A stretch of 64,000 nucleotides of DNA from positions 1,054,001-1,118,000 of the forward strand of contig NZ_CP022540.1 in assembly GCF_002237555.1 (NCBI RefSeq), given 5' to 3'. This document shows positions 1 through 8,744 of the stretch, one piece after another. The position numbers and the translations under genes were made by a program. The stretch's first letter is position 1. Every line of letters begins with the position of its first letter. The notes beneath the pieces are model-generated. The model saw only the letters and a program-made list of their open reading frames with translations, did not search any database and was not told where the DNA came from. Source of the DNA: Antarctobacter heliothermus. GTDB taxonomy: Bacteria; Pseudomonadota; Alphaproteobacteria; Rhodobacterales; Rhodobacteraceae.

Positions 1-784
1 CGCGCAGGGATTCCATCGCGCCCAGCGCGCGCCGGTCCTCATGGCTGTCCCCGGCGAACAGTTTGACGGTCTTGATGTTGGAAATCGTGTCGACAACCTG
101 CCCGGTGACCATGGCCTGCGCCTCTGCCCGCGCGGCAGAGCGCGCGCGGATCTGCGGCAGCATCAGCCGCAAGAACCCAAGGTACAGTGCGAACCACCCC
201 GCCAATAGCACCAGCATCAGCGGATGAATCGCCCCCAGCATCACGGCGGTGCCGATTATCGTGGCCAAACCAAAGGTGACGGCATTCACCGTCTCGATCA
301 CGATTTCAGTCAGAGAGCGCGCGGCCTGCACCTTTTTCTGTGCAATGCGGCCCGCATAGTCGTCATCAAAGAACGTCACCGACTGACCGATGGTCCAGCG
401 ATACAGCCGTGCCAGAACCAGCTTGAAGATGTTCGGCCCGATCATCACCGCTTGCGTCAGGGCCAAGCCGCCAAACAGCAGCGGACGGGCGACCAACAGC
501 AGCGCGACGGCCAGCAAAACAAGCCCGCCGTGATCCGTCAGAAAACCTTGTTCGACCGGCCCACCCACGGCATCGACAACCCGACCCAGCAGGTACATCG
601 ACAGCACCTCTGTCGCGCCGGCGGCGACAGAGATCGCCACCCCCAGCCCGATGATCAGCCAACCGCCCTGCAAAGCCCACAGGATAAACGGCCACAGCCG
701 ATCCGGCGGCATGCCGTCCGCATGGCGTTCGGGATCAATCAGGTTGCCCGCCCGGTGGACCAGGTTTTGGTACAGGTTTCGCAT
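1..784 (-). CDS. ABC exporter half-transporter, membrane domain (C-terminal part beyond the window)
   Basis: This gene starts at ATG 784 on the minus strand and is still open at base 1, so only about 261 residues are seen. They form the membrane domain of a type I ABC exporter, with several hydrophobic spans and the soluble-helix pattern FFDDDYAGRIAQKKVQAARS, typical of MsbA/lipid-A exporter-like proteins. The nucleotide-binding domain must lie outside the window. The start codon overlaps the stop of the upstream ABC gene by one base (TGATG), so the two are translationally coupled. The layout fits a heterodimeric exporter whose two half-transporters are encoded side by side. The substrate cannot be read from the sequence. 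Truncation is due to the window edge and is not a mutation. Confidence 0.85.
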   Translation of the reverse strand, partial: MRNLYQNLVHRAGNLIDPERHADGMPPDRLWPFILWALQGGWLIIGLGVAISVAAGATEVLSMYLLGRVVDAVGGPVEQGFLTDHGGLVLLAVALLLVARPLLFGGLALTQAVMIGPNIFKLVLARLYRWTIGQSVTFFDDDYAGRIAQKKVQAARSLTEIVIETVNAVTFGLATIIGTAVMLGAIHPLMLVLLAGWFALYLGFLRLMLPQIRARSAARAEAQAMVTGQVVDTISNIKTVKLFAGDSHEDRRALGAMESLR

Positions 785-2628
785 CATTCCGCCGCCTGCG
801 TGTCAGGGTCAAGAAAACCGCCAGATTGGCGCGCCCAGAAACTGGCATATAGGCCGCCCTGCGCCAAGAGCGCGTCATGGCCGCCTTGTTCCACGATCCG
901 GCCCTCATCCATGACCAGAATGCGGTCCATTTGCGCGATGGTGGACAAACGGTGCGCAATGGCGATCACGCTTTTGCCCTGCATCATCCCGTAAAGCGTG
1001 TCCTGAATCGCGGCCTCTACCTCTGAGTCCAGCGCGCTTGTCGCCTCATCCAGCAGCAGGATCGGCGCGTTTTTGAGGATCACACGTGCCAAAGTCACTC
1101 GCTGACGTTGACCCCCAGACAGCTTCACGCCGCGTTCGCCGACCTGAGCATCATAGCCGGAGCGCCCCTCGGGGTCCGCGAGGGTCAGGATAAACTCATG
1201 CGCCTGCGCCTGTTTGGCGGCCTCGATCATCTCTGCCTCTGTCGCATCGGGACGACCATACAGGATGTTGTCCCGCACCGAGCGGTGCAACAGCGCCGAA
1301 TCCTGCTGCACCATACCGATGTTCAACCGCAAACTGTCCTGCGTGACCTTGGCGATGTCCTGACCGTCGATCAGGATGCGCCCCTGTTCCACGTCGTAGA
1401 ACCGCAACAGCAGTTTGACCAAGGTCGACTTGCCCGCCCCGGAGCGACCCACAAGGCCGATTTTTTCGCCCGGAGCGATGGTCAGGGAGACGTTATCAAG
1501 CCCGCCAGAGCCGCGCCCGTAATGGTGCGTCAGATCCTCAACGCGGATCTCTCCGGCCTGCATCGCCAACGGTTTCGCGTTCGGTGCGTCCAGCAGGGTG
1601 ATCGGCTGGGCAATCGTTTCCATCCCCTCAGCCACAACGCCAAGCTGGCGGAAAAACGTCGTCAGCGCCCACATGATCCAGCCGGTCATCGCGTTCAGCC
1701 GCAGGGTCAGCGCCGTTGCCGCCGCCACCGCCCCGGTCGAGGCCGCGCCCTGCATCCACAGCGCAATGGCCCAACCGACAACACCGACGATCAGCAAGCC
1801 GTTCAGCAGAACCAGCACAACGTCCATGATGGTATATAGCCGCATTTCGATCTGAAAGGTCTGGCGCGTGTCCTCTATCGCCTCTTTGGCGTAGTCCAGT
1901 TCGCGCGAGTGATGGGCGAACATCTTGACCGAGTGGATGTTGGTATAACTGTCCACCACGCGACCCGTGACCTTGCTGCGCGCGTCCGACGCCGCCTTGG
2001 ACGCGGGACCGACGCGGGTCACGACCCAACGCATCAGAATTGCATACAGGCCCAACCAGACTAGCAGCGGGATCATCAGACGCGAGTCAGCCCCGCCCAG
2101 CAGGACCAGAGCGCCGATCAAGTAGGCCAGGGAAAAGGTGATCGCGTCAAAGACCTGAAACACCGCCTCACCCGCAGCCGGGGGCGTCTGCATGATCCGG
2201 TTGGCAATCCGGCCGGCAAAATCATTCTCAAACCAGCCAACGGACTGGCGCAGCACATGGGCATGCGCGCGCCAACGGATCAGCGTGCCAAAGTTAGGCA
2301 TGACGCCGTTGTTGAGCAGCAGCACATCCAGCGCCTGCAACAGTGGACGTAGCAGCAGGATGAAAAGGCCCAGCCCGATCAGCGCGGTGCCATGGTCTTG
2401 CCAGACCTGTGACGGATCACCAGACAGGATGTCGACCACCCAGCCCATGGCCCAGAGCAGCCAGATTTCGACCGCGGCCACAACAACCGACGTCGCTGCC
2501 GTCCAAGCAAAGATCGCCCGGAACGGCCGGGCATAGTCCATCAGAAACGGCAGCAGGCGCTGCGGGGGAACGTCCTTTTGCGGATAGGGCGCATAGGGAT
2601 CGACGAGATTTTCAAAGAAACGGAACAT
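784..2628 (-). CDS. ABC exporter half-transporter (membrane domain plus ATPase domain)
   Basis: A full half-transporter of 614 residues. Six membrane spans fill roughly residues 35-330, and the nucleotide-binding domain follows. The ATPase motifs are all intact: Walker A GRSGAGKST near residue 395, signature LSGGQRQR near 500, Walker B ILLLDEATSALD near 520 and the switch histidine in AIAHRLST near 557. I chose ATG 2628 (MFRFFENLV) because AAGGAG lies 9 bases upstream. The frame stays open to 2736 but the added residues look non-coding. It resembles MsbA/LptA-type and multidrug exporters and works in the inner membrane. The next gene is a second half-transporter overlapping by one base, so a heterodimer is likely. 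The cargo is unknown. Confidence 0.93.
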   Translation of the reverse strand: MFRFFENLVDPYAPYPQKDVPPQRLLPFLMDYARPFRAIFAWTAATSVVVAAVEIWLLWAMGWVVDILSGDPSQVWQDHGTALIGLGLFILLLRPLLQALDVLLLNNGVMPNFGTLIRWRAHAHVLRQSVGWFENDFAGRIANRIMQTPPAAGEAVFQVFDAITFSLAYLIGALVLLGGADSRLMIPLLVWLGLYAILMRWVVTRVGPASKAASDARSKVTGRVVDSYTNIHSVKMFAHHSRELDYAKEAIEDTRQTFQIEMRLYTIMDVVLVLLNGLLIVGVVGWAIALWMQGAASTGAVAAATALTLRLNAMTGWIMWALTTFFRQLGVVAEGMETIAQPITLLDAPNAKPLAMQAGEIRVEDLTHHYGRGSGGLDNVSLTIAPGEKIGLVGRSGAGKSTLVKLLLRFYDVEQGRILIDGQDIAKVTQDSLRLNIGMVQQDSALLHRSVRDNILYGRPDATEAEMIEAAKQAQAHEFILTLADPEGRSGYDAQVGERGVKLSGGQRQRVTLARVILKNAPILLLDEATSALDSEVEAAIQDTLYGMMQGKSVIAIAHRLSTIAQMDRILVMDEGRIVEQGGHDALLAQGGLYASFWARQSGGFLDPDTQAAE

Positions 2629-2799
2629 GCCGGTGCGCTCCTTGGAGCAAATAGACAATGAAAAGGTAAAACGGGTGGCCAGAGCCTGCCCGCGCGTGCA
2701 GGTCGGCTCAGCCGAAGCTGAAATGAATCCTGTCACGCACCATCATGTCTCCCGGATAAAGGTTGAGTCGGGACTTTCTAGGACAGAAAAAACTGTCTG

Positions 2800-3963
2800 T
2801 CACCCCTCGTCGAGCCATCGGCGCAGGTCTGCCTTGTCCGGGGCGAACCCCTCTGCGATCCAATGGTCTTCGGCCCGGCGCAGGGCATCCCCCAGATCAA
2901 CGCCCTGATAGTCTGGGATCAAATCCTTGGCTTTCATAGGGAATTTGGCTTCTGCGCCCTTCGCAATCCGGGCGGCCATTTCCTGCGGCAGGGGTGTGCC
3001 GAAACTGGCGGATCGCAGGGCCACAACGGTTTGTGCCACGTTTGCCCCGTGCCGATAGGCCAGTTCCGCCGGACCTTCCATGCTGCCCATGAGGTCACGG
3101 TACAGCCCCAGCGTGCGTTGTTGCGCCTTGGACAGGCGCAACGCCGTGCCGTCGAAAAAGCCCATCACCGCCATACGCGCCATCGGATCGGGGGCGCGGT
3201 TCAGCGTCGTCTCAAACATCAGATAGGGGCCCAGCGCGGTTGTCACCGCCCCCGGCAAGACACGGGACAACACGCCCAGTCGTTCCATCACCGAAATCGC
3301 GATCAGCGGATCGGGCGCCTTCAACAGCTTGACCAGTTCCACACCGACCCGTTCGCGCGACAACAGATCCAGCCCGTCGATATTGGCGGCAATGGCGGCC
3401 AGCGCGTCGGGGCCCATACCTGCGTCCGGGTCACCGTACCACGCTGAAAAGCGGAAAAAGCGCAGGATGCGCAGGTAGTCCTCTTTGATGCGGGTATCGG
3501 CATCTAGGATGAACCGAAAATGCCGCGCCTGCAGGTCAGGCAGGCCACCCAGCGGATCAATCAGCGCGCCACGCCGGTCCGCATACAGTGCGTTCATGGT
3601 AAAATCGCGCCGCACCGCGTCCTCATGCACATCGTCGGCAAAGCGGACCACAGCGCGGCGACCATCGGTTTCCACATCGGCGCGAAAGGTCGTGACCTCA
3701 AACCCCTCACCCCCGGCCACAACGGTCACGGTGCCGTGGTCGATTCCGGTGGGAACAACCTTGAGCCCTGCGGCCTTGGCAAGCTCCATCACCCGAGTCG
3801 GATGGGCATCGGTCGAGATGTCCACGTCAGAGACCGGCACACCCAACAAGGCGTTGCGCACGCAGCCGCCCACCGCATAGGCCAGATGACCGGCGTCTTC
3901 GAGCATACCCATCACGGTCTGCGTCGCCGAGGACCGTAACCAATCACCAGTCACGCGGGTCAT
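2800..3963 (-). CDS. cca: CCA tRNA nucleotidyltransferase / poly(A) polymerase family protein
   Basis: A class II nucleotidyltransferase of 387 residues that adds or repairs the 3' CCA end of tRNAs. The head domain shows GGCVRNALLG followed by the metal-binding DVDIS motif near residues 32-49. The RRDFTMNAL motif lies near 118-126, and SRERVGVEL matches the ERxxxE region that reads the incoming nucleotide. The length fits the alphaproteobacterial form, which lacks an HD domain. Its start overlaps the stop of the upstream NUDIX gene by four bases (ATGA), so the two are co-transcribed. Poly(A) polymerase belongs to the same superfamily, but the motif set and context fit CCA addition better. Confidence 0.9.
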   Translation of the reverse strand: MTRVTGDWLRSSATQTVMGMLEDAGHLAYAVGGCVRNALLGVPVSDVDISTDAHPTRVMELAKAAGLKVVPTGIDHGTVTVVAGGEGFEVTTFRADVETDGRRAVVRFADDVHEDAVRRDFTMNALYADRRGALIDPLGGLPDLQARHFRFILDADTRIKEDYLRILRFFRFSAWYGDPDAGMGPDALAAIAANIDGLDLLSRERVGVELVKLLKAPDPLIAISVMERLGVLSRVLPGAVTTALGPYLMFETTLNRAPDPMARMAVMGFFDGTALRLSKAQQRTLGLYRDLMGSMEGPAELAYRHGANVAQTVVALRSASFGTPLPQEMAARIAKGAEAKFPMKAKDLIPDYQGVDLGDALRRAEDHWIAEGFAPDKADLRRWLDEG

Positions 3964-4562
3964 GCGTGAATCCGGCCCGCCAGCGCGCGCAGCATCCGGG
4001 CCGTCGCCCCCCAGATGTAATAAGGGCCAAACGGCGCGGTGTAATACAACCGCCGTTGACCGCGCCAGCGCCGCCCCTGAACCGAATAGCGCGCCGGATC
4101 GGTGACGTGGGCGTAAGGCACCATGAACACCTCTTCGACCTCTCCTGGCTCTGGCACCGGGGTGAAATCCCCATGCACCAAGCCGATGACAGGCGTGACC
4201 AGAAACCCGGTCACGGTCTCATGCGGCGGAAGCGTGCCAATCACCTCGACCTGTGCAGGGTCCAGCGCAACCTCTTCGTGCGCTTCGCGCAGGGCTGCGG
4301 CGATCTCATCTGCATCGCCCGGATCGACCTTGCCGCCGGGAAAGGCGATCTGGCCGGGGTGGTGTTTCAACCGGCTGGAGCGCTTGGTGAGGATCAGGTC
4401 CAGCCCGTCACGCCCCGGTTTGAAGGCCGCCAGCACCCCGGCAGGCCGCAATTTGCGCCCCTCTGGCAAGACAATCGCCGGGTTCAGGTCAAAGTCCGAA
4501 GACGCCGCACCTGTGGCCTGCGGCGCGCGCCGCAGGGCTGCGATCTGGTCAGTCCTTACCAT
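3960..4562 (-). CDS. CoA pyrophosphatase-type NUDIX hydrolase
   Basis: A NUDIX hydrolase of 200 residues. The NUDIX box begins at FPGGKVDPGD and continues through LREAHEEVAL, with the REAHEE core that binds the catalytic metal. The conserved LxLTKRSSRLKHHPGQIAFPGG stretch just before the box is characteristic of the NudL/YeaB subfamily, which splits CoA and its derivatives into phosphopantetheine and 3',5'-ADP. The gene overlaps hslO by 14 bases upstream and cca by four bases downstream, so hslO, this gene and cca form one transcription unit. Substrate assignment rests on subfamily resemblance. Confidence 0.85.
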   Translation of the reverse strand: MVRTDQIAALRRAPQATGAASSDFDLNPAIVLPEGRKLRPAGVLAAFKPGRDGLDLILTKRSSRLKHHPGQIAFPGGKVDPGDADEIAAALREAHEEVALDPAQVEVIGTLPPHETVTGFLVTPVIGLVHGDFTPVPEPGEVEEVFMVPYAHVTDPARYSVQGRRWRGQRRLYYTAPFGPYYIWGATARMLRALAGRIHA

Positions 4563-5532
4563 CGGCGCTGAACCCCACGGTTGCCGGATCGAGCTCGTAA
4601 TGCGCGCCGCAGAATTGGCAATCCGCGGTCACTAGCCCCTCATCCGTCGTCATGTGGCCGATGTCTTTGGCCGAATAGATCGACAGGCTTTGGCGCACTC
4701 GATCCTCGGAACAGGTACAGCCAAATCGGACCGGCTGCATTTCAAAGACACGCGGTTCTTCCTCATGAAACAGACGGAGCAACAGATCGGTCGGCGGGAT
4801 GCTGGGGCCGATCAGCTCCAGCTCTTCCAGCGTCGCAAGATGGCTGTTCACCCTATTCCAGTTTTCCTCGGTCTCGCCGTCGACCAGATCCCCGGCTTGC
4901 AGCAATCCCGCTTCACCCGATCCGCCATCCTTGGCAAATGGAGACGCCTTGGGCATGTGCTGCAACATGATTCCGCCCGCGCGCCAGTGTTCCGGCACAC
5001 CCGGTTCTGTTGAGCGGCCATAGGACAGCGCAAAAGTCGTGGGCAGCTGTTCCGACTGGGCGAAATAGGCCGCCGCGCAATCGGACAGATTGTTTCCTGC
5101 GATGGGTGTAATGCCCTGATAAGGCTGCATTCCCTCGCCCTGATCGATCATGATCGCAAAGTAACCCGCGCCCAGTTGCTGGAACGGCGGCGCTTCTGTG
5201 ATGCGGTCCTCGTCATAGCTGGCATAGGCGCGGATACGGGCTGGCTGGCCCTCGTCCTCGGGGCCGTAATAGTCCGTGGCAATCATCCGCACCGGACCGT
5301 TGGTCTGGACCTGCAGGGACAGTTTCCACCGCAGTTTGACAGTCTGGCCGATCAAGGCAGTCAGCAGAGCCATCTCTGCCACCAACGCCTCAACCGGGGC
5401 GGGGTAATTGTGTTGTTGCAGCACGCCAGACAATACGCCGTCAAGCCGCGCAACGCGGCCGCGCATGTCCGAACGGTCAAGCTGAAAGGGCAGGACGGTG
5501 TCGTCCCAGGCGATTTTATTGCCGATGCTCAT
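4549..5532 (-). CDS. hslO: Hsp33 redox-regulated chaperone
   Basis: Hsp33 is a cytoplasmic holdase chaperone that is switched on by oxidation. This protein has 327 residues. The C-terminal zinc site is complete, with CTC near residue 270 and CQFC about 30 residues later, the CxC...CxxC set that forms disulfides under oxidative stress. The N-terminal region matches the family (LDGVLSG, ALIGQTVKLRWKLSLQ). I chose ATG 5532 (MSIGNKIAWDD), which has AAGGA seven bases upstream. The longer frame to 5598 adds a low-quality arginine-rich leader. It heads an operon with a CoA pyrophosphatase and cca, and is divergent from a second NUDIX gene. Confidence 0.93.
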   Translation of the reverse strand: MSIGNKIAWDDTVLPFQLDRSDMRGRVARLDGVLSGVLQQHNYPAPVEALVAEMALLTALIGQTVKLRWKLSLQVQTNGPVRMIATDYYGPEDEGQPARIRAYASYDEDRITEAPPFQQLGAGYFAIMIDQGEGMQPYQGITPIAGNNLSDCAAAYFAQSEQLPTTFALSYGRSTEPGVPEHWRAGGIMLQHMPKASPFAKDGGSGEAGLLQAGDLVDGETEENWNRVNSHLATLEELELIGPSIPPTDLLLRLFHEEEPRVFEMQPVRFGCTCSEDRVRQSLSIYSAKDIGHMTTDEGLVTADCQFCGAHYELDPATVGFSADGKD

Positions 5533-5610
5533 GGGGTTTCCTTGTCTGCCTTTGGCTGGCATATCGCGTCCATATAGGGACATTGCGCGGCGACGCAAAG
5601 GGGGCCGGAC

Positions 5611-6054
5611 ATGACACGACGGTTTGGCACGCCACCACAGGCAGGTCAGCGCTATAAGCTGCGGCCCGGAGCCTATGCCATTTTGCCGCGCGATGGGCGC
5701 CTGTTACTGACCCATCAGGCCGCGCCCTTGCCAGAGGTTCAACTGCCCGGCGGTGGGATCGATCCCGGTGAAAACGCCTTGCAGGCCCTTTATCGCGAGG
5801 TGTTTGAAGAGACCGGCTGGCGTATTGCGTCGCCTCGCAGGCTGGGCGCGTTTCGCCGGTTCACCTTTATGCCAGAATATGACCTCTGGGCGGAAAAGCT
5901 GTGCATCATTTATATGGCCACCCCGGTGCGCCCGCATGGCCCCCCGACAGAGTCAGGACATAGCGCGATCTGGCGCACACCACGCGCCGCGATGCACGAA
6001 TTGGGCAATCCGGGCGACCGCGCCTTTGTCCAGCGCTTTAGCGCAGGCAGATGA
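5611..6054 (+). CDS. NUDIX hydrolase, substrate unknown
   Basis: A compact NUDIX protein of 147 residues. The NUDIX box runs from LPGGGIDPGENALQAL into REVFEETGW at about residues 46-69, with all metal-binding glutamates present. After the box there is an aromatic-rich segment (FRRFTFMPEYDLWAEK) seen in several nucleoside-diphosphate or dinucleotide hydrolases, but this does not fix the substrate. It is transcribed divergently from hslO, with about 78 bases between the two start codons, and converges on the receiver-phosphatase gene. General house-cleaning of nucleotide derivatives is the safest reading. Confidence 0.85.
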   Translation: MTRRFGTPPQAGQRYKLRPGAYAILPRDGRLLLTHQAAPLPEVQLPGGGIDPGENALQALYREVFEETGWRIASPRRLGAFRRFTFMPEYDLWAEKLCIIYMATPVRPHGPPTESGHSAIWRTPRAAMHELGNPGDRAFVQRFSAGR

Positions 6055-6069
6055 CCGCAGAACCGATGG

Positions 6070-7380
6070 TCAGTTTGGGCCGCGACTATTCTTGAGAACG
6101 TCAAACTCTAACAGGGCCGCAGACACATCGTCCCCCAATTTGTCGGCGTTTTCCATTTGCGACGTGAAACGCCAATACATGTCCTCAAGGATGTCAGGTC
6201 CGTCCCCACATCGTACACTGTCGCGGAAAATGCGGACCAACCCGTCCTCTCCCAGCATTTCGCCGTTTTTCATCACCGCTTCGGTAAAACCGTCAGAATA
6301 CAACAGCAGCAGATCACCGGAATTCATGGTGAAATCATGTTGATCGTAGGAAACCTCATCCACCAAGCCGATGGGCAGACCACCGTCGCCAATGAACCTG
6401 TGGCTGCCGTCGGGATGTAACAACAGGGCTGGGGAATGGCCCGCCTGCACCATCCGCATCCGCCCCGATGACAGATCTGCCGCGACATAGGCGAGGGTCA
6501 GATACTCTTCTACCCCCGGGTCGGCGGACAGCCTTTGGTTCAGCATCCGCGCCGTTTCAGCCGGTTCGCGCATGGCGTAGAACCGATCAAACCGACGTTC
6601 CAAAGCAATGTTCTGTTCCGGAAAGCTGGACGATAGATAGCCAGCGACTCGCGCGGTCACCATGGCCGAGGTAATGCCATGTCCGGACACATCAATATTA
6701 TACAGGCCAAGCCGCCCGAACCCCGGTTTGAACATGCCAACTAAATCACCGCCGACATGACCGCAGGGGCGCAGTAACAGGCTGACACGCGAGGTCAGGA
6801 TCTCTGTCATACGTTCGGGGACCAGAGACTGTTGGATCGTGCGGGCCTGACGCAGGTCATTGTCGATCGCCGTATGGATTTCCCGCAGTTCCTCAAACGC
6901 CTCTGACACCTGGCGATTTTTCTCGGACAATTGCCGTTCCATGGAAACGATCCGCTCACCCGCTGTAATGCGGGCCCGCAGTTCCGGGGCATTGACCGGT
7001 TTGGTCAGAAAGTCATCAGCCCCCGCATCCAACCCCTCAGCGATATCGCCCTTTTCGCTTTTGGAGGTCAGAAGAATGAAGTACCCATAGCCCTCGTTTT
7101 GCAACTCCCGGAAATGGCGGCAAAATTCCAGCCCGGTCATGCCCGGCATCATCCAGTCGGACAGCACAAGGTCCGGCGGAAGCTGCCGACAGATATCCAA
7201 GGCGGCCTGACCGGATTCCGCTGTCAGCACCTCATACCCCCAGCGGCGGACCATCGTTTCCACCATCTTGAGTTGCGCACGGCTGTCATCAACGACCAGA
7301 ACACGCTGGATCGCGCCTGTCACCTCGGATGGAATGCCTTTTCTCTGAGTCTGCAAGGCGGACCCTTTTCGAAATATCAT
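6070..7380 (-). CDS. Response regulator with PP2C-type (RsbU/SpoIIE) phosphatase output; RbaY-like
   Basis: A 436-residue protein with two domains. Residues ~25-145 form a CheY-like receiver with the acidic pair DD at 31-32, the phospho-acceptor D75 in LVLSDWMMPG, and the conserved lysine in DDFLTKPV. A coiled linker (~150-190) leads to a PP2C/SpoIIE phosphatase domain with GGDLVG, DVSGHG and the distal DGFTEA and DDVSAALL metal motifs. Such proteins dephosphorylate anti-sigma-factor antagonists in partner-switching systems. The same domain order occurs in RbaY of Rhodobacter capsulatus, part of the RbaVWY system that affects gene transfer agent production and stress responses. Orthology is my inference. 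No RbaV or RbaW homologue is in the window. A divergent Hpt gene lies about 200 bases away. Confidence 0.88.
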   Translation of the reverse strand: MIFRKGSALQTQRKGIPSEVTGAIQRVLVVDDSRAQLKMVETMVRRWGYEVLTAESGQAALDICRQLPPDLVLSDWMMPGMTGLEFCRHFRELQNEGYGYFILLTSKSEKGDIAEGLDAGADDFLTKPVNAPELRARITAGERIVSMERQLSEKNRQVSEAFEELREIHTAIDNDLRQARTIQQSLVPERMTEILTSRVSLLLRPCGHVGGDLVGMFKPGFGRLGLYNIDVSGHGITSAMVTARVAGYLSSSFPEQNIALERRFDRFYAMREPAETARMLNQRLSADPGVEEYLTLAYVAADLSSGRMRMVQAGHSPALLLHPDGSHRFIGDGGLPIGLVDEVSYDQHDFTMNSGDLLLLYSDGFTEAVMKNGEMLGEDGLVRIFRDSVRCGDGPDILEDMYWRFTSQMENADKLGDDVSAALLEFDVLKNSRGPN

Positions 7381-7580
7381 TGGTTCGCATTGTCTATACG
7401 GGGCAGGTTCTTAACGACCCTTGAATGGTAAAATGCTGCGCATTCTTTTGCCGGGTCCGGGCATCGAGAAAGGTGCTATTTACCACCCCGATTTATACAC
7501 AGGTTACCCGCAGGGTATCTTTGGCGCGGGTCATCGGTGGGGTCCGTCTTGTACTAGGGCCGGTATGATGGAGACAGGTT

Positions 7581-7916
7581 ATGATTGACTGGTCACGCGT
7601 GGACGAACTGGTGGATGAAATCGGACCAGAGGATTTTGGTGAGGTCGCAGAGCTTTTCCTTGTTGAGGTTGAGTCTGCTGTTTGCCTGCTGGAATCCAGT
7701 GAGGGCAATCCAATTGTCACCGAAGAGCAGATGCATTTCCTCAAAGGCGCGTCATTGAACCTTGGGTTTGCGTTGCTGGCGCAGATATGCCTGAAAGGTG
7801 AGAAAGCCGCCGCCGAAGGCAATCCGGAAGCCGTCAGTGCCGCGCAGGTCCGCACGATCTTTGAAGAGTCGCGCGACCAATTCCAGAAAGGCCTGCCCGA
7901 ACGGCTTGCCGCCTGA
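7581..7916 (+). CDS. Hpt (histidine phosphotransfer) domain protein
   Basis: A stand-alone all-helical protein of 111 residues. The stretch MHFLKGASLNLGF matches the Hpt motif HxLKGxxxNxG, with H52 as the predicted phosphorylated histidine and K55-G56 conserved. The whole protein is one Hpt four-helix bundle. It sits divergently to the receiver-PP2C phosphatase gene, so an obvious hypothesis is that it passes phosphate to, or drains it from, D75 of that regulator. No histidine kinase is present in the window. The ATG at 7581 is preceded by GGAGACAGG. It converges on the SDR gene with a 12-base gap. Confidence 0.78.
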   Translation: MIDWSRVDELVDEIGPEDFGEVAELFLVEVESAVCLLESSEGNPIVTEEQMHFLKGASLNLGFALLAQICLKGEKAAAEGNPEAVSAAQVRTIFEESRDQFQKGLPERLAA

Positions 7917-7928
7917 CCGCGCCGCGCC

Positions 7929-8744
7929 TCAAATCCGGCGATGCAACTCTGTCAGGTCGCGCGGAGGCCCCTCGGCAAAGGCGTCTCGTCTCAGCCGTCG
8001 CATGCCGTCAATCCAGCGATCCATATCCGCCGCACGCCTCTGGGCGTACACCTCGGCCTCTGGGTGCGGTAGGATCAGAAACTTACCCGCGCGCACGCCA
8101 TCAACCACCGCCGTGGCCACATCATCCGCCGTCAACACCCTGTCATGCGGGCGGTTCCCGGCCTGAGTGTCGTCATATCCCAACAACGGGGTCGCCACAT
8201 ACAACGGACAAACCACCGATACCCGGATACCCTCATCGCCGTGTTCGATGGCCAGCGATTGCGCGAGGCTGACCGCTGCGTGTTTGCTGGCAGAATAGGG
8301 CGCATCGCCGATTTGGCTGAGCAATCCAGCAGCAGAGGCGACATTGATCAGCCAGCCTTCACCGCGCGCGCGCATCCCGGGCAGCACCAAACGTGCGACG
8401 CGCAGATGTGCCATGACATGCACATCCCAACTGTCTTGCCACAGATCATCCGGCGCACTGCACGGACCGTCGATGGCACCGCGCGCGAAGCCCGCGTTTG
8501 AAATCAGCATATCGATACCGCCCAGCGCGGCCTCGGCGCTTTGCACAAGACCGGCAATCAGACCGGGATCACGCATATCGGCGGGGACAAAGCCCGCGCC
8601 CAATGCACTTGCCGTCTGCGCCAGCGCCGGGCCTTCCCTGTCCGTCAAGAACAGCCGCGCACCCTCTGCCGCCAGTCGGTTGGCCAGCGCGCGGCCGATG
8701 CCCTGCGCCGCCCCGGTTAAGAGAACCCGCCGCCCCGCCAGCAT
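7929..8744 (-). CDS. SDR-family NAD(P)-dependent oxidoreductase
   Basis: A classical short-chain dehydrogenase of 271 residues. It has the cofactor motif TGAAQGIG near residue 11, the NAG triad stabilising motif in ISNAGFA, the catalytic serine in NVASAAG, and the YSASK catalytic Tyr-Lys pair near residue 150. Aspartate in FLTDREG after strand 2 suggests NAD(H) preference over NADP(H); this is inference. Its start codon overlaps the stop of ilvA by one base (TGATG), so it is co-expressed with threonine deaminase, but I see no pathway logic linking them. The substrate is unknown. Confidence 0.88.
   Translation of the reverse strand: MLAGRRVLLTGAAQGIGRALANRLAAEGARLFLTDREGPALAQTASALGAGFVPADMRDPGLIAGLVQSAEAALGGIDMLISNAGFARGAIDGPCSAPDDLWQDSWDVHVMAHLRVARLVLPGMRARGEGWLINVASAAGLLSQIGDAPYSASKHAAVSLAQSLAIEHGDEGIRVSVVCPLYVATPLLGYDDTQAGNRPHDRVLTADDVATAVVDGVRAGKFLILPHPEAEVYAQRRAADMDRWIDGMRRLRRDAFAEGPPRDLTELHRRI

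Noticed and set aside
2782..2797. Small inverted repeat GACAG-A6-CTGTC just after the cca stop
   Set aside because: The stem is only five bases and the loop is an A-run, so it is a weak terminator at best.
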